From Pseudoalteromonas undina (GTDB lineage Bacteria; Pseudomonadota; Gammaproteobacteria; Enterobacterales; Alteromonadaceae), in contig NZ_AHCF03000004.1 of NCBI RefSeq assembly GCF_000238275.3, positions 310,001-374,000 of the forward strand: 64,000 bases of DNA, in the 5' to 3' direction. A program made the translations under genes and the position numbers. The notes beneath the pieces were generated by a model that did no database searches, was not told where the DNA came from, and was given only the letters and a program-made list of their open reading frames with translations. Below are positions 44,093 to 53,112 of this stretch, piece after piece. Each line of letters begins with the position of its first letter. Position 1 is the stretch's first letter.

Positions 44093-46543
44093 ATGAATGC
44101 TTTTAGGCTGTTAATTGCCTTGGTAGGCTGCATTGTTTTATTGCCTGCAAGTTATGCAGAGCAAGGATATCAAACCCCTTCACCAGCGCTTGCTACACTT
44201 GTAGATGCTAAGTTAGCACCAACTAGTTCTTTATCAAGTGATGGACAGTGGCTGGCTTTGTTTGAACGCAAGCGTGTTGTGTCGCTTGATGAGCTGGCAA
44301 AAGAAGAATTTAAGCTTGCGGGGATCAAGCTCAACCCAGCTAACTTTTCACGCTCACGGGTAAGTGCCAAATACAGTGCTTTAGAACTTAAGCATGTAGA
44401 AAGTGGTACTGTGGTTAACGTAAATAATTTGCCGCAGGGGATCATTCGCTCTCCTCGCTGGTCAGCAAATAGCGAGTATTTAGCGTTTATTGTTGAACAA
44501 CCGGATAACGCACGACTTTGGGTTTATAGCGTTAAAACCAAGCAAGCAAAGCAGTTAAATGAGTTTGCACTAAATTCAGTATTAACCGCTACACCTTATC
44601 AGTGGTTACCCGATAGCACAGCGATTGTGGCGAATTTAGCGGTTAACTTAGACAAACCCAGATTAACCAATGATACCCAAAGCACAGTACCAGTTATTCA
44701 ACAAAGTAGCGGTGAAAAAGCCCCGGCGCGTACTTATCAAAACTTATTAACCAGCCCATTTGATGAAGCACAATTTAAATTTTATGGTCAAGGTCAATTA
44801 GCGTATATCACGCTTGATGGTAAAGCACAGCCAATTGGCCGTGCTGGCTTATTTAAATCGTTTTCAATTTCGCCTGATTCAACCAATATTTTAGTCGCGA
44901 CCATCGACGAGCCATTTTCGTATCAAGTCCCTTACAGCCGTTTTGCAACTACATGGCAAATATGGGGAATGCGTGGATATGCATTAGTCGAGTTGGCAAA
45001 GCAACCCCTTGCCGACAACATTCCACAAGGGTATGACAGTGTTCGCACTGGTCGTCGTGATTTTGAGTGGCGAGCCGATCAGGGTGCGGAGGTTATTTGG
45101 GCCGAAGCGCAAGATGGCGGCGATATGAAAACTGAGGTTGAGCATCATGATTACCTTTATAGTTTACGAGCACCATTTAAACGCGACCCTAAATTATTTG
45201 CCAAAGTAGAGCGTCGTTTTGCAGGCATACAATGGGGTAATGACAACATTGCCATGCTAAGTGATTGGCGCTTTAGTGACCGACAAGTGCGCACTTATGT
45301 AATTCAACCACGTAATGCTGATAGTAACCGCGTGTTATTTTCAGAGCGAAGCTACAATGATGCCTATAAAGATCCTGGTAGTGCCATATATGAACGAAAC
45401 GACTTAGGCACGCGTGTTATAAAAGTCGTAGGCGGACGTTACATTTACCTTCGTGGAAACGGTGCATCTGAGCAAGGAAATATTCCATTTTTAGATCAAT
45501 ATGATGTAAAAACAAATAGTACTAAGCGAGTATGGCAATCGGCTGCACCTTACTACGAGCGAGTGCGAGCTTTATTAGACGATGAAGGTAAGCGTATTAT
45601 CACTATTCGTGAATCTAAAACGCAGCAGCCTAACTTTTTTATTCGTGATTTAGATAAAGATAGCTTAACGCAACTGACCCAATTTGAGCATCCGTATCCA
45701 GCATTTAAAGGGGTGACTAAAGAGCAATTACGTTATACCCGCGATGACGGTGTTGAGCTTTCAGGTACGCTTTATTTACCGCCAGGGTATGACAAAACAC
45801 AAGGGCCTTTACCTGTTCTGATGTGGGCATATCCACTTGAATATAAAGATAAAGCGGTTGCTTCACAAGTACGCGAATCAGAATACGAATTTACCTACAT
45901 AGGTTACTGGGGCCCAATGCCTTATTTAGCTAAAGGAATTGCGGTATTTGACGATCCTAAAATGCCGATTGTAGGTGTTGATGGCAGTGAGCCAAATGAT
46001 CACTTTAGAAAACAGCTGGTTTCTAGCGCCAAAGCAGCGGTAGATGTACTGGTTGAAAAGGGTATTGCTGATAAAGATAATATCGCCATTGCAGGGCACT
46101 CTTACGGTGCATTCATGGTGGCTAACTTATTAGCGCATAGCGACTTATTTAAGGCTGGTATTGCCCGAAGTGGTGCGTATAACCGCACATTAACGCCGTT
46201 TGGTTTTCAAGGTGAAGAACGTGATTTTTGGCAAGCACAAAGTGTGTACGCAAACATGTCGCCGTTTTTCCATGCTGAGAAGATTAACGAACCTATGTTA
46301 ATGATCCACGGTCAAGAAGATCCGAATTCGGGAACTTTCCCAATGCAAAGTGAACGTATGTATGCTGCACTTAAAGGCTTGGGTAAAGAAGCGCGTTTAG
46401 TGATGCTTCCTTACGAAGCCCACGGCTACCGTGCCCGTAAAAGCTTATTACATGTACTGTGGGAGCAAGAGCAGTGGCTTGATAAGTACTTGCTAAGTGA
46501 TAACGTTGAACCAGTTGATATGGAAGAACAACCGATTCAATAG
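44093..46543 (+). CDS. Secreted S9-family peptidase, glutamyl-endopeptidase-like
   Basis: 816 aa from the ATG at 44093, supported by AAGGATG; the frame extends to 44036 without a signal. Residues 1-23 (MNAFRLLIALVGCIVLLPAS...) are a signal peptide. A seven- or eight-bladed propeller precedes a hydrolase domain with S670 in GHSYGAFMVANLLAHSDLF, RSGAYNRTLTPFGFQ, the Asp in HGQEDPNSGTFP and the His in YEAHGYRA. These segments match the S9 glutamyl peptidase subgroup. It should act in the periplasm or be secreted. Confidence 0.92.
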   Translation: MNAFRLLIALVGCIVLLPASYAEQGYQTPSPALATLVDAKLAPTSSLSSDGQWLALFERKRVVSLDELAKEEFKLAGIKLNPANFSRSRVSAKYSALELKHVESGTVVNVNNLPQGIIRSPRWSANSEYLAFIVEQPDNARLWVYSVKTKQAKQLNEFALNSVLTATPYQWLPDSTAIVANLAVNLDKPRLTNDTQSTVPVIQQSSGEKAPARTYQNLLTSPFDEAQFKFYGQGQLAYITLDGKAQPIGRAGLFKSFSISPDSTNILVATIDEPFSYQVPYSRFATTWQIWGMRGYALVELAKQPLADNIPQGYDSVRTGRRDFEWRADQGAEVIWAEAQDGGDMKTEVEHHDYLYSLRAPFKRDPKLFAKVERRFAGIQWGNDNIAMLSDWRFSDRQVRTYVIQPRNADSNRVLFSERSYNDAYKDPGSAIYERNDLGTRVIKVVGGRYIYLRGNGASEQGNIPFLDQYDVKTNSTKRVWQSAAPYYERVRALLDDEGKRIITIRESKTQQPNFFIRDLDKDSLTQLTQFEHPYPAFKGVTKEQLRYTRDDGVELSGTLYLPPGYDKTQGPLPVLMWAYPLEYKDKAVASQVRESEYEFTYIGYWGPMPYLAKGIAVFDDPKMPIVGVDGSEPNDHFRKQLVSSAKAAVDVLVEKGIADKDNIAIAGHSYGAFMVANLLAHSDLFKAGIARSGAYNRTLTPFGFQGEERDFWQAQSVYANMSPFFHAEKINEPMLMIHGQEDPNSGTFPMQSERMYAALKGLGKEARLVMLPYEAHGYRARKSLLHVLWEQEQWLDKYLLSDNVEPVDMEEQPIQ

Positions 46544-46551
46544 TGTATTAT

Positions 46552-46589
46552 GCCGTGAGATCAAGAAGATCCACTCTTAATCTCACGGC
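46552..46589 (+). terminator. Hairpin after the S9 glutamyl peptidase-like gene
   Basis: GCCGTGAGAT / ATCTCACGGC with an 18-base loop, starting 9 bases after the stop codon and followed by ACTTAAAAAAT. A long-loop terminator or mRNA 3' stabiliser. Confidence 0.5.
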
Positions 46590-46620
46590 ACTTAAAAAAT
46601 AAGGCTTTCGAGCTACGGGT

Positions 46621-46651
46621 CTCGGGCTAAGCTCGTTACCCTTAGCCCGAG
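46621..46651. repeat. 11-bp GC-rich inverted repeat
   Basis: CTCGGGCTAAG and CTTAGCCCGAG flank CTCGTTACC. It is more GC-rich than its surroundings and lacks a U tract. It may be a scattered small repeat or a REP-like element. Confidence 0.55.
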
Positions 46652-46761
46652 TCTCGACGCTGTTACTTCTAATTTATCGGAAGCTATTTCACCTTTGGCT
46701 TTTTTCCTTTACCCTTTCATTCATAATTAACACCATTTTATTAACCTATTGCGAGCTTTAA

Positions 46762-47379
46762 ATGATTGATGTAGCTGCACTTGCGGTATTTGTTCCTACG
46801 TTCTTTTTTGTGTCTATTACTCCGGGTATGTGCATGACACTGGCCATGACTTTAGGCATGAGTATAGGCGTGCGCCGAACTTTATGGATGATGATTGGTG
46901 AGCTATTAGGTGTCGCCAGTGTTGCGGTAGCCGCGGTGCTAGGTGTAGCCAGTGTTATGCTTAATTACCCTAGTGCATTTGATATTTTAAAATGGCTAGG
47001 TGGCGCTTATTTAATCTACATCGGCATTAATATGTGGCGTGCGAAAGGAAAAATGTCGGTTGATACACATAACGCAACAGCGGTGAGCCGATATTCATTA
47101 TTTTCACAGGGGTTTGTAACCGCCATTGCCAATCCAAAGGGATGGGCGTTTATGATTTCCTTATTACCTCCTTTTATTAACGTACAATACAGTGTTGCGC
47201 CCCAGTTAGCGGTGCTGGTGGCCATTATTTTGCTCTCAGAGTTTATCTGTATGATGATTTATGCAACAGGTGGTAAAAGCCTGCGGTTATTTTTAACCAA
47301 AGGCAATAACATTAAGTGGATGAATCGTATTGCGGGGAGTTTAATGGTGCTAGTAGGAGTTTGGCTTGCAATTAGTTAA
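46762..47379 (+). CDS. LysE/RhtB-family amino acid exporter
   Basis: 205 aa inner-membrane protein with about six helices. It has the family opening FVPTFFFVSITPGMCMTLAMTLGMSIGVRRTLWMM (the SxTPGP-like region with Cys for Pro), KWLGGAYLIYIGINMWR and TAIANPKGWAFMISLLPPFIN. It would export amino acids or related compounds by proton antiport. It converges with a LysR gene, a frequent pairing, though here the regulator faces away and may instead control other genes. Confidence 0.88.
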   Translation: MIDVAALAVFVPTFFFVSITPGMCMTLAMTLGMSIGVRRTLWMMIGELLGVASVAVAAVLGVASVMLNYPSAFDILKWLGGAYLIYIGINMWRAKGKMSVDTHNATAVSRYSLFSQGFVTAIANPKGWAFMISLLPPFINVQYSVAPQLAVLVAIILLSEFICMMIYATGGKSLRLFLTKGNNIKWMNRIAGSLMVLVGVWLAIS

Positions 47380-47412
47380 CTATAAACAAGCCTTAACCTG
47401 AACTTAGCTTAT

Positions 47413-48297
47413 TTAAATAGCTGAAAATGATGCGTTAAGTGCTTTAATTGCAGCTTTTGTTTTTGCTGCTAACGTGTCGCGTGCAAGCGTTAGAGCAAAT
47501 ACATCGTAATGGGGAAGCTGCCAATCAGTGCATATTTCTAAAAGTTCTCCTGTAGCTAAGAAATGGCGTACTTCAGGCTCTGGCAAAATAGCATAGCCTA
47601 ACTCATCGAGAACAAATTGAATCACAGTTTGCATATTATTAATGGCAATACGTGCTTTTGGTAGTGTTGTGCTTTCACCGCGGGTAAGGTGCGTAAGCGC
47701 CGGATCAACAGCTATATGTGCAATGCGGTTATGCGCTTTTAGGTCATCCAGTGTGATTTTTGGTTGCTGTGCTAGTGCATGATTTTTATGAACACACAGT
47801 ATTAATGGCCAACTAGCGAGTTGGCGTGCAATTAAGTTTGAGTCTTCGAGAGGACCAATCGCCAACACCAAATCAATACCTGTTCTGATCATATCAATCG
47901 GCTCGTCAGAAAGCGTTAAGTGCACATCTATATCACTAAATTGGCTAATTAAATGCTTTACAGGCTCGCTTAATAACCCACCACCAAAACCAACAGGGGC
48001 GGCTAGTTTTAATTGCCCACTCGGACAATTTTGTAAATGCTGTAATTGTTCTGAAGTAGCTGTTGCAACGGCAAGCATTTGTAAACAACTTTGATAATAC
48101 AGTTCACCCGCCTCGGTAAGCGTTAATTCTCGAGGGCTGCGATTAAATAAACTCAAACCTACATCTAGCTCTATTTGTTTTATTTGCTGGCTAATTGCAG
48201 AGGTTGTCATTAAAAGGTCTGCGGCAGCTTTACTCATACTTCCCGTTTGTACTGTGCGAACAAATATATTCAGGGTTTTAGTTAACTTATCACTCAT
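47413..48297 (-). CDS. LysR-family transcriptional regulator
   Basis: 294 aa. The helix-turn-helix lies at residues ~5-60 (LNIFVRTVQTGSMSKAAADLLMTTSAISQQIKQIE, read in parts) with the usual LSLFNRSPRELTLTEAGELYY. The remainder is a LysR substrate-binding domain (GQLKLAAPVGFGGGLL, LILCVHKNHALAQQP). This subgroup resembles the CrgA/DsdC-like branch. Its 5' end faces the TonB receptor gene 121 bases away, where a Fur box is found. The target could be that receptor or the LysE gene. Confidence 0.88.
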   Translation of the reverse strand: MSDKLTKTLNIFVRTVQTGSMSKAAADLLMTTSAISQQIKQIELDVGLSLFNRSPRELTLTEAGELYYQSCLQMLAVATATSEQLQHLQNCPSGQLKLAAPVGFGGGLLSEPVKHLISQFSDIDVHLTLSDEPIDMIRTGIDLVLAIGPLEDSNLIARQLASWPLILCVHKNHALAQQPKITLDDLKAHNRIAHIAVDPALTHLTRGESTTLPKARIAINNMQTVIQFVLDELGYAILPEPEVRHFLATGELLEICTDWQLPHYDVFALTLARDTLAAKTKAAIKALNASFSAI

Positions 48298-48374
48298 ACC
48301 GTTAAGCCTTACTTAAATTAGCTTTAATAAAAATAACGTTGTGAGAAAGGGAACTTCTCACTATTATCGCAAAC

Positions 48375-48393
48375 GCTAATTATTATCATTTAC
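48375..48393. promoter_or_regulatory. Putative Fur box before the siderophore-type receptor
   Basis: GCTAATTATTATCATTTAC matches the 19-bp Fur consensus at 14 of 19 positions by my alignment. It ends 25 bases before the receptor ATG at 48419. Confidence 0.65.
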
Positions 48394-48418
48394 ATGCTAA
48401 ATGTCACGGAGAAATATC

Positions 48419-50404
48419 ATGAACACGGTAAGTTGTAAGTTAAGGCCGGTAACTGCATTTATTTTAAGTACTTTTGCAATTGCTAACCCTGCTTTTGCTG
48501 ATGAAAAAAAACAAGATATGGAAGTAATGGTTGTCACTGCTTCTGGTTACGAACAAATGCTCAAAGAGGCACCTGCAAGTATTAGTGTTATCGACAGAGC
48601 GCAGCTAGAAAAACGCTTTTATCGTGACTTAACCGACGCAATGGCTGATATTCCGGGTGTAATAGTGACTGGCGGAGGTGACAGAAAAGATATTAGCTTG
48701 CGTGGTATGGCAAGCCAATACACGCTTATTCTTATTGATGGGCAACGCCAAAGTTCAAGAGAAACACGACCAAATAGTGATGGCCCGGGCGTAGAAGGTG
48801 CTTGGACGCCGCCAATTTCAGCGATTGAACGTATTGAAGTAATACGTGGCCCTATGTCGTCGTTGTATGGCTCTGATGCTATTGGTGGTGTGATCAATAT
48901 TATTACCCGTAAAGCGCCAGAGCAGTGGTATGGAGAACTGCGTTTAGACAGCACCATTCAAGAGCAAAGCCAGTCAGGTGATATAAACCAAGCCAGCTTT
49001 TTCACTTCTGGTGGCATTATTCCAGATCTATTGGGCGTGCAATTATACGGTCAATTTTCAAAGCGAAATGAAGATGATTTTACTGCAGGATTTCGAGGCA
49101 AAGAACAAAGTAATGTAAAAGCTAAGTTCATATTAACACCTAATGATAGTCACGAATTAATGTTTGAACTTGGCTCGGCAAAACAAACATTAGATGAAAC
49201 CCTCGGCAAAACAGTTGCCGAGCTTGCTCCAGGAGAAAGTTGTGGTCGACGTGGCTGCCCTGAATCAGCAACTACTGAGTATGAGCAACAAACATACTCT
49301 ATGTCACACAATGGTTTTTATGACTTTGGATCGTCGCGTAGTTACATTAAATACGATAAGTTTGATAATAACTCACGTGAAATGTTTGTCGAAAATACCG
49401 ACATTCAAACAACTTGGAGTTTACCGCTATTTAGTGATCATAACTCTACGTTTGGTGCGACCTATTTAAAAGAGTCATTGGATGATTATACAAGTAATAA
49501 AATTAGCGACTTAACCCATGTAGAAAACGAGCAATGGTCAGTTTTTGGTGAAAACGAGTGGGCAGCAACGAATGACTTTAAGCTTACCGCAGGCCTACGT
49601 TACGATCATGATGGCAATTTTGCCGGTCATTGGAGTCCACGTTTATACGGTGTTTATAGCGCATCTAAAGCGATCACCATCAAAGGCGGCATATCAACGG
49701 GTTTCCGTGCGCCAAATATTCGCCAATCTACTGCGCAGTGGGGGCAAGTGAGTCGTGGCGGTAATATTTATGGTAACCCTGACTTAAAGCCTGAGCAATC
49801 AGTGAACTATGAAATGGGTGTTTACTATGACTCTGGACGCGATTTAAGTATATCGACAACCGTTTTTTATAATGAATTTGATGACAAAATAACTCGTATA
49901 GCATGCCCATTAACGCAGTGCACAGATGGCCCAAATCAGTTTGGCTCCATGCCAACTACCTACATTAATGTGGATGAAGCCATAACCCAAGGTGTTGAGC
50001 TATCAGTAGATTACGATATTTCAACTGAAATTGATGTGAGTGCCAGTTATACCTACACCGACTCAGAGCAAAAAACCGGTGAATATAAGGGGAGCCCACT
50101 TAATCAGCTACCAAAACATAGTTTACAAACGTCTTTAAATTGGCGTCCAACAGATAAGTTAGGCGGATGGTTACGTGTGCAATATCGTGGAGAAGAAAGC
50201 CAGCCAACGACAGGGCCTTCACAAAGCAGTTTAATTGCTCCTGATTATACCATTGCCAATTTAGGTGCTAATTATCAACTAAGTGACAGCGTTAAACTCG
50301 GTGCTGGAATTTACAACTTGCTTGATAAAGAGATCACAGAGCAAGAGTATGGTTATGTTGAAGATGGTCGCCGTTATTGGGCGTCTTTAGTGTGGCAGTT
50401 CTAA
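48419..50404 (+). CDS. TonB-dependent siderophore receptor (FepA/CirA-like)
   Basis: 661 aa from the ATG at 48419 (CGGAGAAAT upstream); the frame begins 18 bases earlier without a ribosome site. Signal peptide through AIANPAFA, TonB box-like MEVMVVTASGYEQ, and a plug with RFYRDLTDAMADIPGVIVTGGG and ERIEVIRGPMSSLYGSDAIGGVINIITRK, the pattern of catecholate siderophore and colicin receptors. The barrel includes SPRLYGVYSASKAITIKGG, FRAPNIRQ and ends YWASLVWQF. The Fur box supports iron regulation. The exact siderophore is not predictable. Confidence 0.9.
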   Translation: MNTVSCKLRPVTAFILSTFAIANPAFADEKKQDMEVMVVTASGYEQMLKEAPASISVIDRAQLEKRFYRDLTDAMADIPGVIVTGGGDRKDISLRGMASQYTLILIDGQRQSSRETRPNSDGPGVEGAWTPPISAIERIEVIRGPMSSLYGSDAIGGVINIITRKAPEQWYGELRLDSTIQEQSQSGDINQASFFTSGGIIPDLLGVQLYGQFSKRNEDDFTAGFRGKEQSNVKAKFILTPNDSHELMFELGSAKQTLDETLGKTVAELAPGESCGRRGCPESATTEYEQQTYSMSHNGFYDFGSSRSYIKYDKFDNNSREMFVENTDIQTTWSLPLFSDHNSTFGATYLKESLDDYTSNKISDLTHVENEQWSVFGENEWAATNDFKLTAGLRYDHDGNFAGHWSPRLYGVYSASKAITIKGGISTGFRAPNIRQSTAQWGQVSRGGNIYGNPDLKPEQSVNYEMGVYYDSGRDLSISTTVFYNEFDDKITRIACPLTQCTDGPNQFGSMPTTYINVDEAITQGVELSVDYDISTEIDVSASYTYTDSEQKTGEYKGSPLNQLPKHSLQTSLNWRPTDKLGGWLRVQYRGEESQPTTGPSQSSLIAPDYTIANLGANYQLSDSVKLGAGIYNLLDKEITEQEYGYVEDGRRYWASLVWQF

Positions 50405-50428
50405 ACACTTTTTAATAATACAAAGTAA

Positions 50429-50457
50429 ACGAGTACGCTAAACCGTACTCGTTTTTT
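50429..50457 (+). terminator. Terminator after the siderophore receptor
   Basis: ACGAGTACG-ctaaac-CGTACTCGT followed by six T; a strong intrinsic terminator. Confidence 0.9.
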
Positions 50458-50672
50458 GGTTTTATCTAGGCTCTTGTTCAATAATGTTTAAAAAGCACAA
50501 AAGGCGGTTGGCTTTTTCTGTGTAGTCGCTTATTCTAGCTGCGTATTTAGTCATTAAATGTAACTTTAAAGTTTACTAATAATTTATAATTTTCTTTAAT
50601 CCCCAAAGGTATGCCTCGTTTGAACCACATAGCAAAACAAAAAGCCAACCCTGTATTTTTAGTAGGTGTCGT

Positions 50673-51527
50673 TTGAAAATACCTAAACGCTTACAGCCAT
50701 TAGTTGATGATGGTTTTATTGATGAAGTGATCAGCCGTTTAATGAGTGGTAAAGAGGCCGATGTATTTGTCGTCGCCTGTGGCGATGACATTCGCTGCGC
50801 TAAAGTATACAAAGATGCCAGTAAGCGCAGTTTTAAAAAAGCTGCACAGTACCAAGAAGGGCGAAAAGTGCGAGGCGGGCGCCAAGCCCGTGCTATGGGT
50901 AAACGTTCAAGCTATGGCCGCCAATTAGAAGAAGAAATTTGGCAAAATGCTGAGGTTGACGCGCTGTCGCGTTTATCTTCAGCAGGTGTTCGGGTACCGC
51001 AAACTTACGGCTGCATTGACGGTGTATTGCTAATGGAACTTGTAAGCGATGATGAAGGCGATGTTGCACCACAACTTGGCGCGGTTGATTTAACCGAGCA
51101 ACAAGCCATTGAGCAACATACATTAATGATGCATTACATCAAATTAATGCTGTGCGCTGGGATTATTCACGGTGATTTATCGGAGTTTAACGTGCTTGTT
51201 GATAGCAACGGCCCAGTAATTATTGATTTACCCCAAGCGGTTAACGCCTCTGCTAATAATAGCGCAGAAGCCATGTTTGCCCGTGATGTAAATAACATGC
51301 GCCGCTATTATGGCCAATTTGCACCGGCGCTATTACACACGCAATACGCCAAAGAAATGTGGGCATTGTTTGCAGATGCTAACTTAACCCCGCACTCAAA
51401 ACTCAGTGGCGAATTTGAAGACGACAGCGAAGCTGCAGATGTAGACTCAGTACTTGACGAAATTCAAGCCGCCTTTGATGAAGAGCAAGAACGTAAAGAA
51501 CGCATTCGCGACGCTGATGAGCAATAA
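50673..51527 (+). CDS. RIO1-family serine protein kinase
   Basis: 284 aa. It has the RIO kinase plan: SGKEADVFVVACGDDIRCAKVYKD (nucleotide loop and invariant Lys), LMELVSDDEGD hinge, IIHGDLSEFNVLVDSNGPVIIDLPQAV (catalytic HGDLSEFN loop and metal-binding IIDLPQ). Such bacterial RIO kinases occur in pseudomonads and Alteromonadales; their substrates are unclear, with ribosome-related roles suggested. The C-terminus is highly acidic (EFEDDSEAADVDS). The start is TTG at 50673, as no ATG fits the conserved N-terminus KIPKRLQPLVDDGFID. Confidence 0.9.
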   Translation: MKIPKRLQPLVDDGFIDEVISRLMSGKEADVFVVACGDDIRCAKVYKDASKRSFKKAAQYQEGRKVRGGRQARAMGKRSSYGRQLEEEIWQNAEVDALSRLSSAGVRVPQTYGCIDGVLLMELVSDDEGDVAPQLGAVDLTEQQAIEQHTLMMHYIKLMLCAGIIHGDLSEFNVLVDSNGPVIIDLPQAVNASANNSAEAMFARDVNNMRRYYGQFAPALLHTQYAKEMWALFADANLTPHSKLSGEFEDDSEAADVDSVLDEIQAAFDEEQERKERIRDADEQ

Positions 51528-51991
51528 TCCTTAATTTACGTGCTGAGTTTTGACTATTAGATCAAAACCTAAAAGGCAAGTAAGGGCGATAAGCGGACAG
51601 TCGAAAGCGGTCACGCATTACATCAACTTTGATTTATCCATAGCCTCACTGTTAATTGGTATCTTGCCATTTACAGGTATGATGAATAATTTAACTGTGG
51701 CGACAAATAAATAACGCGAACGAGTTAGCAGCTTTGCTTGCTGCATCAAATCAATGAGTTAACCTGCTTAATTGCTCAGGCTAATAGCGACTATGCGAGC
51801 GAAAAATATCCTTGCTTAACGATTAAACATTCGGTTTAATGAATAGATAATAAACGCTGAGCAATGCAGGGAAAGCTTAAATTATAATAGGTAAACTTAT
51901 TAAATTAGCTGATTTAGCTAGAGCCTCTAAAAAGCAAATTCCCATAGCATAAACAACACCAACTCTGACACACCGAGCGGGTAGCGCCTCA
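51528..51991. other. Gene-free spacer upstream of the cassette array
   Basis: 464 bases with no supportable gene. A weak symmetry GTTTTGA...TCAAAAC (51547-51568) follows the RIO kinase. I searched it for an integrase, an attI-like site, and the TTGGGC start expected for a cassette ending at the first attC, and found none. It may contain decayed sequence. Confidence 0.5.
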
Positions 51992-52050
51992 GCCCAACAA
52001 GCGATTATGCAACACAAACAGCGTGTCGCATAAATACTTAAATGTTAGGT
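51992..52050 (+). mobile_element. attC site 1 (59 bp)
   Basis: R'' box GCCCAAC (51992-51998) and R' box GTTAGGT (52044-52050) both fit the RYYYAAC/GTTRRRY consensus. Between them TTATGCAACAC pairs with GTGTCGCATAA with one mismatch around a seven-base loop. As expected for an integrated site, the R' beyond its G belongs to the next cassette. Confidence 0.8.
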
Positions 52051-52700
52051 CTACTATCAAGGACAGGTGTTTAAATTAACATGAAACCAGAAATCCCAAA
52101 TCATCAAGTAAAAGACTCTGCTGATCAGTACATGGAAGCGTGGAAAATTTTGAATAAGTTACCACCTGGTTCTGGGGTCTTATTACCTCTACTAAATACC
52201 GGAGTAGTTGCAATTGAACTCTATTTGAAATGTATGTCTTCTCTAGATGTGTATACACCTCTAGGTGCAGAAGAGGGGATTAGTGTTATAACAGCAAAAC
52301 CCCAACAATCAGGACACAAATTAAAGAGTATTTTTAATAAAGTTCCAGAAGAATATCGACGTGTTATAAAAGAACTTTATGCTACTAGCCATAAACAAAC
52401 TCCTTATAACCTTGAGCAAGAAACACGCGACTTTGATAATGATATTTCAAACCTAGAAGGAGCTTTTATGCAATCACGATATCCATACGAAAAAGGATTT
52501 GATATCACGAAATTTGATATTGAAATACTTGATGGTTTATGCATTTTTCTTAGTAGCTTCGTATCGGGTTTACAAAATAAATAAGTCGCACTATGTAGTT
52601 ATGTAGACCTAACAAGAAAACAAACAAGGACTTAAAACAGTTGGCTTTTGCTCCTTCGTCGCTTATTTTAGCCAACAATTTTAAGCCTGTTATTTAGGCG
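52045..52700 (+). mobile_element. Integron gene cassette A
   Basis: The cassette runs from TTAGGT (52045) to the G before the next R' (52700). Its start gives R' = GTTAGGT, and its own attC has R'' = ACCTAAC (52607-52613), the exact reverse complement. This is the relationship required when the circular cassette rebuilds its attC. It carries the 167-residue HEPN-like gene. Confidence 0.83.
52081..52584 (+). CDS. HEPN-like domain protein in cassette A
   Basis: 167 aa, not firmly recognised. The N-terminal SADQYMEAWKILNK, LLNTGVVAIELYLKCMSS, the central GHKLKSIFNKVPEEYRRVI and the later MQSRYPYEKGF follow the layout of HEPN-type all-alpha proteins (helix, ELxLK helix, H-x-L linker, RYxYE). HEPN proteins include RNases of toxin-antitoxin and defence systems; the catalytic R-x4-6-H motif is not obvious, so activity is doubtful. 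It fills an integron cassette and so was acquired horizontally. No ribosome site is evident directly before the ATG. Confidence 0.65.
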   Translation: MKPEIPNHQVKDSADQYMEAWKILNKLPPGSGVLLPLLNTGVVAIELYLKCMSSLDVYTPLGAEEGISVITAKPQQSGHKLKSIFNKVPEEYRRVIKELYATSHKQTPYNLEQETRDFDNDISNLEGAFMQSRYPYEKGFDITKFDIEILDGLCIFLSSFVSGLQNK

Positions 52701-52706
52701 TTAGCA
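52607..52706 (+). mobile_element. attC site 2 (100 bp)
   Basis: R'' ACCTAAC (52607-52613) and R' GTTAGCA (52700-52706). Between them AGGACTTAAAA...GTTGGCT pairs with AGCCAAC...TTTTAAGCCT: the arms match except a two-base internal mismatch and one unpaired A, as in the extrahelical bases that orient attC sites. Confidence 0.85.
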
Positions 52707-53112
52707 TTAAGGAGTCAACTTGGATAGTCTATTGAAAATAACATCGCTACTTAATTTTTTAATTTATACCGTTGTGGCGATCTTTATTCTGATATCTCAG
52801 GGTGAATTTTATGAAAACCATTATTGGTTTTTAATTGCTTTTTTGGGTGTTTCTATAGCAGCGTCAAACTTAAAGCCCGTTAATGATGTACTTGTTGGTA
52901 TTCTATTCTCAGGGCTTACAGCTAATCTCTTATTAGTTGCCTCGGTATCAACAGGTATAAAAATCAATAGTGCTACATTTTTGATTTTTTTCGGGTACTT
53001 ATGCGCAGGCTGCTTTTCTGTATGGTTCTTTATCGCACGGAATAAGTATCAGAGTTTTAATGCTAACAAGTGACTATGGTGCTCAATGTCCTCTCATAGC
53101 ACACAGGCATAC
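52701..53112 (+). mobile_element. Integron gene cassette B (right end approximate)
   Basis: Starts TTAGCA at 52701, predicting R'' = TGCTAAC, which is found at 53061-53067 directly before a third attC-like hairpin. The right limit is uncertain because the final R' is degenerate. Confidence 0.75.
52720..53073 (+). CDS. Four-helix membrane protein in cassette B
   Basis: 117 aa with hydrophobic segments at about residues 8-25, 35-48, 58-77 and 84-105, and a short polar tail. I recognise no family. The start is TTG at 52720, with AAGGAG ending five bases upstream and only ~19 bases inside the cassette, the usual cassette arrangement. The attC R'' box (53061) overlaps the last codons and stop, so the cassette is compact. 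Confidence 0.7.
   Translation: MDSLLKITSLLNFLIYTVVAIFILISQGEFYENHYWFLIAFLGVSIAASNLKPVNDVLVGILFSGLTANLLLVASVSTGIKINSATFLIFFGYLCAGCFSVWFFIARNKYQSFNANK

Noticed and set aside
51528..51991. attI site or decayed integrase gene upstream of the cassettes
   Set aside because: No integrase-like frame or simple attI core with a nearby promoter could be found, and no TTGGGC cassette start matches the first attC.
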